Program-made: the position numbers and the translations under genes
Source of the DNA: Peptococcaceae bacterium
GTDB lineage: Bacteria; Bacillota; Peptococcia; Peptococcales; Peptococcaceae
DNA length: 38,343 bases
Direction of reading: 5' to 3'
Assembly: GCA_017547685.1 (NCBI GenBank)
Contig: JAFYPD010000054.1
Span: forward strand, 1 to 38,343
Shown: positions 32,594 to 38,343 of the stretch, piece by piece
Numbering within the stretch: position 1 is the first letter of the stretch
Layout: each line of letters starts with the position of its first letter
The notes under the pieces: generated by a model
Databases searched by the model: none
What the model was told of the DNA's origin: nothing
What the model saw: only the letters and a program-made list of their open reading frames with translations

Positions 32594-32631
32594 ACAGTAA
32601 TCGTATCAGAATCTTCTGATACGATTACTGT
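32594..32631 (+). terminator. Terminator of APC permease gene 2
   Basis: ACAGTAATCGTATCAGA pairs perfectly over 17 bases with TCTGATACGATTACTGT around a four-base loop and is followed by TTCTTTT. It ends 29 bases before the pyruvate kinase start, so that gene may depend on read-through or on a promoter overlapping the hairpin. Confidence 0.88.
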
Positions 32632-32660
32632 TTCTTTTCACGAAAGGTGGTTATCATACA

Positions 32661-34400
32661 ATGAGAAAAACAAAAATTGTCTGCACACTTGGTCCTGCTA
32701 CCGACGGCAGCGGCATTCTGCGCGGCATGCTGGAAGCCGGTATGAATGTGGCTCGCTTTAACTTTTCCCACGGCGACCACGCTGGCCATAAAGCCCGTCT
32801 GGATGCGTTAAAAGCATTGCGCGAAGAAATGAATCTTCCCGTAGCTGCCATGCTGGATACCAAAGGACCGGAAGTGCGGCTGATATCTTTTAAAAACGGC
32901 TTTGCTGAACTGAGAGAAGGCACAGAATTCACGCTGCATACCGACATCGTGGAAGGTGATGAAACCCGGTGTTCTATCACCTATCAGAATCTGCCCGGCG
33001 ATGTAACGCCTGGTGACAGCATCCTGCTGGATGACGGGCTGGTACGCATGACCGTACTGGAAACCACTGACACCACCATTCGCTGTAAAGTACAGAACAG
33101 CGGCATGATGAAAAACAATAAGGGGGTCAATATCCCCGGTGTGCGCCTCTCTATGCCTTATGTCAGCCAGCGTGATGAAGAGGACATTCTCTTTGGTATC
33201 GAGCAGGGTTTTGACTTTATTGCCGCCAGTTTCACCCGCACGGCTGATGATATTCGTGCGCTTCGGCAGATTCTGAACCATCACAATTCTAAAATCCGCA
33301 TCATCGCCAAAATTGAAAACCGGGAAGGGGTTGCCAATCTAGATGAAATTCTCGCTGTTGCCGACGGGATTATGGTGGCAAGAGGCGATATGGGTGTTGA
33401 AATTGACTTTACAGAACTCCCTGCCATCCAGAAAGATATCATTGCCAAATGTATGGCCTGCGGCAAACCGGCCATTACAGCCACACAGATGCTGGAATCG
33501 ATGACTGCAAAACCGCGCCCGACCCGTGCAGAGATTACCGACGTGGCAAATGCCATTTACGACGGCACTTCCGCTATCATGCTCTCCGGCGAAACTGCCT
33601 CCGGGCAATATCCGGTGGAAGCTGTAAAGACCATGCACGCTATCGCTGTTAAAACAGAATCTGACATCCAGCATGTTAAACCAATGCTGGTTACCGGCAA
33701 AGATCGGCTGTCTATTTCTGCCGCTATGGCGCACGCCGCATGTACCACTGCCAGAGATATCGGCGCATCGGCCATTCTGAGTGTCAGCCAGCGCGGCGTC
33801 ACTGCTCAGATGGTGAGCCAGTTCCGCCCGGAAACCACCATCGCAGCACTGCTTCTGGATGAGCAGGTATGGCGCCAGATGAGCCTGTACTGGGGGATTA
33901 CTCCTGTTATGGTACCGCCTGCACGCAATTCCGACGAACTTGTAGATATAGCTCTGGCATCGGCAGAACAGGCCGGGCTTGTAGAAAGCGGCGATCTGGT
34001 GGTGATTACAGCCGGGGTACCGGTTGGCGTAGCCGGTACCACCAATATGATTCGCGTCAAACAGGTAGGCGGCTCTCTGATTAACGCCGCTGGCATCGGC
34101 AGTCAGAGAGTCAGAGGCCCGCTGTGTATCTGCCGCACGCTGAAAGATGTTATGGAAAAATGCAAAGAAGGTGATGTACTGGTGGTTCCGTACACCACCA
34201 ACGATATGCTGCCGTGGCTTCGCAAAGCTGCTGCTGTTATCACAGAGGATACCAGCCCTGATTGCCACACTGCCACCATTGGCCTCCTGCTGAACAAGCC
34301 TGTTATCCTGGATGCTCAGAATGCAACCCAGCGGCTGCAGGACGGCGTTCTGGTATCGGTGGACTGCAGCCGCGGCATGGTACAGACATTGCCGGAATAA
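32661..34400 (+). CDS. pyk: Pyruvate kinase
   Basis: Pyruvate kinase transfers phosphate from phosphoenolpyruvate to ADP in the last step of glycolysis. The protein has 579 residues. Motifs include KIVCTLGPAT, MNVARFNFSHGDH, MLDTKGPEVR, IIAKIENREG, MVARGDMGVEI and ATQMLESM. The extra C-terminal 100 residues form the PEP-utilising mobile-domain-like extension common in Bacillota, with DTSPDCHTATIGLLLNKPVI containing its His. The ATG at 32661 has GGTGG. It is followed by a strong terminator. Confidence 0.98.
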   Translation: MRKTKIVCTLGPATDGSGILRGMLEAGMNVARFNFSHGDHAGHKARLDALKALREEMNLPVAAMLDTKGPEVRLISFKNGFAELREGTEFTLHTDIVEGDETRCSITYQNLPGDVTPGDSILLDDGLVRMTVLETTDTTIRCKVQNSGMMKNNKGVNIPGVRLSMPYVSQRDEEDILFGIEQGFDFIAASFTRTADDIRALRQILNHHNSKIRIIAKIENREGVANLDEILAVADGIMVARGDMGVEIDFTELPAIQKDIIAKCMACGKPAITATQMLESMTAKPRPTRAEITDVANAIYDGTSAIMLSGETASGQYPVEAVKTMHAIAVKTESDIQHVKPMLVTGKDRLSISAAMAHAACTTARDIGASAILSVSQRGVTAQMVSQFRPETTIAALLLDEQVWRQMSLYWGITPVMVPPARNSDELVDIALASAEQAGLVESGDLVVITAGVPVGVAGTTNMIRVKQVGGSLINAAGIGSQRVRGPLCICRTLKDVMEKCKEGDVLVVPYTTNDMLPWLRKAAAVITEDTSPDCHTATIGLLLNKPVILDAQNATQRLQDGVLVSVDCSRGMVQTLPE

Positions 34401-34419
34401 ACAGATACTGCACAAATAA

Positions 34420-34456
34420 AAGGAGGACTGCCCGCAGGCAATCCTCCTTCTTTTTT
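34420..34456 (+). terminator. Terminator of pyk
   Basis: AAGGAGGAcTGCC and GGCAaTCCTCCTT pair around a four-base loop and are followed by CTTTTTT. Confidence 0.88.
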
Positions 34457-34469
34457 CAGCCGTTTGCAA

Positions 34470-34962
34470 TTACAGAATAATCGATAACCCTGATGCAGCC
34501 AGTAATACATAAGTCAGTTTCATAAACCATTCCTGATTAATACGCTTATGCAGCCAGTTCCCCACCCATACCGACAGTACCAGCAGCGGGATGCAGGATC
34601 CAATCAGCCTCAGATTCTCTGCATTCCACAGGGCGACGTCAAAATTGAGCACGAAGAAAGCCGGGTCAAGCACTGCCCATGTGGCCGCAATGGTAGCGCG
34701 AAATTCTGATTTATCCAGCAGTACCAGTGTGGCATACATAACAAGCAGCGCACCGCCGGATACGAACATGCCATGGATAATACCGGCAGCAATCAGAACC
34801 GGCAGATATGCCCACTCGGGCAATTGTGCAGCCTGCGGAAAAAACAGACGCTGCAGCGAAACAATAATAATTACAATACCATATGCCGGCAAACCCGGTG
34901 ATTGTCATAATTGCATTTGTTACAAAGAAAATCATTAAAAATAAAAGTTCATGAAACTCCAT
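34470..34962 (-). pseudogene. TSUP/TauE-SafE permease, internally deleted and frameshifted
   Basis: The true start is the ATG at 34962, with GGTGGAGTATC. It encodes the normal TSUP N-terminus MEFHELLFLMIFFVTNAIMTITGFAG. At about 34884 the frame jumps directly to AYGIVIIIVSLQRLFFPQ, and then runs through AAGIIHGMFVSGGALLVMY and the normal C-terminal helices to 34470. In intact family members about 80 residues lie between these parts, so an internal deletion with frame change has removed roughly a third of the protein. The 140-residue open frame (34470-34892) is the remnant. It is unlikely to transport anything. Confidence 0.8.
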
Positions 34963-35006
34963 GATACTCCACCCCTGTTATCATCACTGCAGCATAGCGT
35001 ACCTTT

Positions 35007-35798
35007 TTATTCTTCTGTCAGCACCAGTTCTACCCGGTGTTCTTTGAAATATTCCAAATATTCCTGTTCTGGTTCTTCGTTGGTAATCACATAATCCATA
35101 TCAGAAATGTTCCCATATGTCATCAAGGCCGCATGCCCGAACTTCTCATGGTCGGCCAGCAGATAGTGGGATTTGCTCTGCCGCAGGGCTGTCTGTTTCA
35201 CGCCAAACTCTTCAAAGGTGGCGTTGGTCAGCTGCCGTGTTAACGACAGGCCGGTACAGCCCATAAATGCTTTGGAACAGTTAAACTGCTGCAGGGCCTG
35301 GCAGGTGCTGCTCCCTACCAGCGATGCTGTGCGCCCCAGCACCACACCTGGCAGCGCTACGGCGCGAATCTGCGGATATTTTGCCAGTTCCGCCAGTGCC
35401 GGAATGCTGTATGTAACAACCGTGATATTCTTCTTTTCCGCCAGATACGGAATCATCTGCAATGTGGTAGAGCCTGAATCCAGAAAAATCGTATCACCGT
35501 GATTGACAAATTCAGCCGCCCGGCGGGCAATCTCTTTTTTCTCATCCCGATACTCCCGGTTGCGCACCTCAAAATCCATCAGTTCCCTGGTCTGCGGTGC
35601 CGACGCATCTTCCTCCGACTGCCCCAGTGCAATCACACCGCCGTACACTTTTTTCACACGGCCGCTCTGTACCAGTGTGTCAATGTCACGGCGAATGGTG
35701 TTAATCGACACATGAAATTCATCACACAAATCCTGAATGGACACCGAACCAACCTGCCGGATATACGCTTCTACTTCTTCTATTCGTTTAATTCGCAT
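35007..35798 (-). CDS. DeoR-family transcriptional regulator
   Basis: The protein has 263 residues. The N-terminal DeoR helix-turn-helix reads IEEVEAYIRQVGSVSIQDLCDEFHVSINTIRRDIDTLVQSGRVKKVYGGV. The C-terminal sensor domain has IFLDSGSTTLQMIPYL, typical of the phosphosugar-binding DeoRC fold. I start it at the ATG at 35798; the GGGATG ribosome site also fits a TTG six bases upstream. It is divergent from the aldehyde dehydrogenase gene, with both promoters in the 35799-36032 gap, and is the probable repressor of that gene. Confidence 0.93.
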   Translation of the reverse strand: MRIKRIEEVEAYIRQVGSVSIQDLCDEFHVSINTIRRDIDTLVQSGRVKKVYGGVIALGQSEEDASAPQTRELMDFEVRNREYRDEKKEIARRAAEFVNHGDTIFLDSGSTTLQMIPYLAEKKNITVVTYSIPALAELAKYPQIRAVALPGVVLGRTASLVGSSTCQALQQFNCSKAFMGCTGLSLTRQLTNATFEEFGVKQTALRQSKSHYLLADHEKFGHAALMTYGNISDMDYVITNEEPEQEYLEYFKEHRVELVLTEE

Positions 35799-35838
35799 GG
35801 GCAATCATCCCTTTCTAAACATTCCTGATTTTTTTCCT

Positions 35839-35867
35839 ATTATAACCGAAATATCACCAAAAGTAAA
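35839..35867 (-). promoter_or_regulatory. Promoter of the DeoR-family gene
   Basis: On the minus strand TTTACT and TATAAT (perfect -10) are separated by 17 bases. Confidence 0.6.
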
Positions 35868-35877
35868 CAAAAATATG

Positions 35878-35906
35878 TTGACATCGTACGATTTCCATGC
35901 TACTAT
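35878..35906 (+). promoter_or_regulatory. Strong promoter of the aldehyde dehydrogenase gene
   Basis: A perfect TTGACA and TACTAT are separated by 17 bases. The -35 boxes of the two divergent promoters are only 10 bases apart, so one bound regulator could block both. Confidence 0.75.
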
Positions 35907-36032
35907 TTACTCACAAGTTAACCAAAACATTATCACATTAAATGTTCTTATATGTTTTTTGGCACGGCTTCACATATCCATGGTTCATGGATATCACACA
36001 TATTTTCTTTTATTACTTGGGAGGTAATTATC

Positions 36033-37496
36033 ATGAAAATTTTAAAAGACTACATCAACGGCCAGTGGGTTGAAGGTACCGGCGAATTTATCGACGTTTA
36101 CAACCCGTCTACAGGCGAAATCATCGCAAAAGTGCCTGTAACCACCGAAGATAAAGTGGAAGAAGCTATTCAGGCTGCTGCAAAAGCATTTGAAACATGG
36201 AAAGAAGTTCCGCTGCAGAAACGTGTTGGCTACCTGTTCAAACTGCGTGACGTTCTGATTGAACGCAAAGAAGAACTTGCACAGATCATTGCTACTGACC
36301 AGGCTAAAACAATTGCGGACGCACGCGGCGAAGTTGACCGTGGCATTCAGAACACAGAAGTTGCCTGCGGTCTGCCTCTGATGATGCGCGGCGATAAAAT
36401 CGCTATCAACGGCGATATCGACGGCGAAATCGTAAGAGAACCAATCGGTGTTGTTGGCGGTTTAGCTCCATACAACTTCCCGTCCTTAATTTTTGGCTGG
36501 TTCGTTCCATTCGCACTGGGCTGCGGTAATACACTGGTATACAAAGCAAGCGAACAGTCTCCAATGTTCATGCAGGAAATCGCTCAGATTTTAGAAGATA
36601 TCGGCATCCCTGCAGGTGTATTCAACCTGATCAACGGTGACAAACCAGTTGTAACCCAGATGCTGGAAAGCAAAGGTATCAATGCTATGGCATTTGTTGG
36701 TTCCTCCAAAGTTGGTCAGATTGTAGCAGAAGGCTGCGCAAAAACAAGCAAAAAAGCTATGGTATTAGCTGGTGCAAAAAACACCATGATTGTAGCAAAA
36801 GACGCAAACCTGAAAGGGTTCGCAGACAACTTCAAAAATGCATGCTTCGGCGCTGCCGGCCAGAGATGTATGGCTGCTGCCAACGTTGCAGTTGAAGAAG
36901 AAATCTACGATAAAGTAAAAGAAGTTATGTTAGATGTTGCCAAGAGCGTAAAAGTGGGCGATGCTCTGGATGAATCCGTATACATGGGTCCTGTTATCTC
37001 CCCTGGTGCAATTGCTCGTATCCACAACTACATTGATATTGGTCTGGAAGAAGGCTGCACACTGCTGTTAGACGGCCGTAACCCAGAACTGCCAGAGAAA
37101 AACAAAAACGGCTACTTCATCGCTCCAACCATTCTGGAAGGCGTTACTCCAGATATGCGTGTAGCAAAAGAAGAAATCTTCGGGCCTGTTGTTACTCTGA
37201 TTAAAATCAAATCCTACAAAGACGGTATGCAGATTATCAACGATTCCGAATACGGCAACGGCGGCTGCCTGTTCACCGAAAGCGCAATCATCGCTCAGGA
37301 TTTCCTGCGTCACACCAACTCCGGCATGATCGGCGTTAACATTGGTGTTCCAGCTTCCATGCCATACCTGCCATTCGGCGGTACAAAAGCTTCCCTGATG
37401 GGCGGCCAGTACAAAGCACAGATTACAGACTGTGTAGAATTCTTTACAAAACGGAAAGCATGCACCATCCGTTACTACGGTCCAAACGAAGCTTAA
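36033..37496 (+). CDS. (Methyl)malonate-semialdehyde dehydrogenase-type, CoA-acylating
   Basis: This NAD-dependent aldehyde dehydrogenase of the MmsA/IolA group has 487 residues. The catalytic Cys279 lies in GAAGQRCMA, and Asn149 in APYNFP. The usual general-base Glu is replaced: VLAGAKNTM has Asn250, as in the CoA-dependent MmsA subfamily, which makes acyl-CoA from malonate or methylmalonate semialdehyde. I chose the ATG at 36033 with GGGAGGT; the longer frame has no ribosome site. Strong promoter, strong ribosome site and biased codons indicate high expression. No partner gene of valine or inositol breakdown is adjacent, so the true aldehyde is uncertain. Confidence 0.9.
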   Translation: MKILKDYINGQWVEGTGEFIDVYNPSTGEIIAKVPVTTEDKVEEAIQAAAKAFETWKEVPLQKRVGYLFKLRDVLIERKEELAQIIATDQAKTIADARGEVDRGIQNTEVACGLPLMMRGDKIAINGDIDGEIVREPIGVVGGLAPYNFPSLIFGWFVPFALGCGNTLVYKASEQSPMFMQEIAQILEDIGIPAGVFNLINGDKPVVTQMLESKGINAMAFVGSSKVGQIVAEGCAKTSKKAMVLAGAKNTMIVAKDANLKGFADNFKNACFGAAGQRCMAAANVAVEEEIYDKVKEVMLDVAKSVKVGDALDESVYMGPVISPGAIARIHNYIDIGLEEGCTLLLDGRNPELPEKNKNGYFIAPTILEGVTPDMRVAKEEIFGPVVTLIKIKSYKDGMQIINDSEYGNGGCLFTESAIIAQDFLRHTNSGMIGVNIGVPASMPYLPFGGTKASLMGGQYKAQITDCVEFFTKRKACTIRYYGPNEA

Positions 37497-37565
37497 TTTA
37501 AACTCTCACACAAATAAAACATCCCTCGCGGTTTAGGGCGGTGTTCATAAGACAGTAAAATAGGC

Positions 37566-37740
37566 AAAAGGCGTGACGAAAGTGGTCACGCCTTTTGTCT
37601 TGAGAGGATAGCCGCAACACAGCGCAAGGCCTTGTTCGGAACGCAGTAACGCCAAACGCCCCAGACAGTCACTTGCCTGGGGCAGTTGGCCTCTCACAGA
37701 GCGCACGCACGGGGGTTACCCCGTATAGAAGTGCGCCCTT
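37566..37740 (+). other. oriT-like region with MobQ/RSF1010-type nick site
   Basis: A 12-bp perfect hairpin (AAAAGGCGTGAC/GTCACGCCTTTT, 37566-37596) is followed by a branched structure: TGAGAGG/CCTCTCA (37601/37690), GCCAA/TTGGC and GCCCCAG/CTGGGGC. Next come the inverted repeat ACGGGG-loop-CCCCGT (37709-37724), a short spacer and AAGTGCGCCCTT (37729-37740). The last is the nick-region core of RSF1010/MobQ-type origins (AAGTGCG|CCCT), so nicking would fall between 37735 and 37736. No relaxase gene is in the window. Confidence 0.7.
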
Positions 37741-37756
37741 GTGTTTGTTCGATAGA

Positions 37757-38329
37757 TTAGAATTTATTGCCGCTTGAACTCGTTTTCCTAATGATAATGT
37801 AAAATAGCGGTATCATTATAACCATTGCTACTATGATGTGTACATATATAAGATTTTGCGTTCCTGTAGCGAGAAACAAACTTGTTATTATATAATTCCA
37901 TAACCAATGAAATCCTGTTGACATCCAAATACTCTTCGTAATGTAAAACATTTCATTAGCAAACATTCCATATAACAAAGGAAAAATAAACATTACCGAG
38001 AAAGAAAAATTGTCAGTATTAAAAATATGTGGTAAAGTGAAAATAAGTGCGGCTACCACGCAGCTTAAATACTTGTTTTTGCATTTCTTTAACAACACTC
38101 CAAAGATAATCCCTCTAAAGATTATTTCTTCAATAAATGCTACGAAAAAGTAGAATATAAATTTTCCCTTATTATTCATCAATAGCGATAAAAAATCATG
38201 GTCTTGAAGAATTGTATTTGATTTAACTGATGAATAAACTACGAACAATACAATTATTGGCAATACAGTTCCAATTGCGAAATTCAGAATATCTATTTTC
38301 CTAAAATGTAATCCTATTGTTTTTAACAT
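37757..38329 (-). CDS. CPBP-family intramembrane metalloprotease
   Basis: This CAAX-protease/bacteriocin-processing (CPBP, Abi) family protein has 190 residues and about six hydrophobic segments. Motif 1 is FIEEIIFRG (EExxxR), motif 2 FTLPHIF (FxxxH) and motif 3 HWLWN (HxxxN-type), which together hold the active-site residues. Members serve in peptide maturation, bacteriocin self-immunity or phage defence. The ATG at 38329 has GAGGG. The coding sequence is much richer in A and T than the rest of the window and ends 17 bases from the oriT core, so it is probably cargo of a mobile element that continues to the right. Confidence 0.9.
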   Translation of the reverse strand: MLKTIGLHFRKIDILNFAIGTVLPIIVLFVVYSSVKSNTILQDHDFLSLLMNNKGKFIFYFFVAFIEEIIFRGIIFGVLLKKCKNKYLSCVVAALIFTLPHIFNTDNFSFSVMFIFPLLYGMFANEMFYITKSIWMSTGFHWLWNYIITSLFLATGTQNLIYVHIIVAMVIMIPLFYIIIRKTSSSGNKF

Positions 38330-38343
38330 AGCTTACCCTCTTA

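Noticed and set aside
33339..34469. A 376-codon open frame on the minus strand opposite pyk
   Set aside because: It lies antisense to an unmistakable pyruvate kinase gene, with no ribosome site and a low-complexity composition.
37497..37565. Terminator of the aldehyde dehydrogenase gene at ACATCCCT..AGGGCGGTGT
   Set aside because: Only four to five pairs form and the T-run is poor. It may be a terminator cut by the element's insertion, but this cannot be supported.
1..38343. tRNA or rRNA genes
   Set aside because: No cloverleaf with TTCGANTC-type loops and CCA end, and no rRNA signature, was found by eye on either strand.

Overview
The window looks like a chromosomal segment of an anaerobic, amino-acid-using Bacillota (Firmicutes). 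It carries the Bacillus-type order lonB - lon - engB, trmK overlapping a YqfO-type Nif3 gene, a DUF2975 membrane protein paired with a small XRE regulator, and AGGAGG ribosome binding sites almost everywhere. GC content is middling, except for an AT-rich stretch at the far right. No rRNA or tRNA gene was recognised, and the genus cannot be named from the sequence.

Layout. 1-133 (minus) is the 5' end of a group II intron placed just behind a terminator. 180-2600 (minus) holds a small unknown gene and typA/bipA. 2809-5118 (plus) holds an HD-domain ppGpp-hydrolase-like protein and menA. 5230-6445 holds two regulators. 6492-8975 (minus) is a polar amino acid ABC importer whose binding protein appears circularly permuted. 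9489-18348 (minus) is the protease/GTPase block (lonB, lon, engB), interrupted by a decayed membrane-protein gene and flanked by two paralogous DUF4143 ATPase genes. 18601-22027 (plus) is a ureohydrolase, a sodium symporter and a LysR regulator, probably a guanidino-compound uptake and use unit. 22184-25084 (minus) is a second ABC importer of the SsuABC/ThiXYZ type. 25276-27754 (minus) is DUF2975 - XRE - trmK - nif3. 28950-34400 (plus) holds two tandem paralogous APC permeases and pyruvate kinase. 34470-37496 holds a broken TSUP permease, a DeoR regulator and a divergent, well-promoted MmsA-type aldehyde dehydrogenase. 37566-38329 is foreign-looking: a MobQ/RSF1010-like oriT next to an AT-rich CPBP protease gene.

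The most unusual layer lies between the genes. At least six, perhaps seven, large palindromic elements of about 100-180 bp sit in the gaps (3870-4020, 9202-9380, 10991-11159, 14451-14603, 23741-23911, 23937-24086 and probably 25167-25265). They fall into families with inverted outer arms and a nested inner hairpin. Copies share a conserved core, while some stems differ in sequence and stay paired. Several double as transcription terminators. One pair flanks an ATPase gene in opposite orientations, and two sit side by side inside an ABC operon. They look like an interspersed structured repeat family without its own transposase.

Gene calls rest on motifs read by eye. Start codons were chosen from ribosome binding sites. 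Promoters, small RNAs and operators are predictions.
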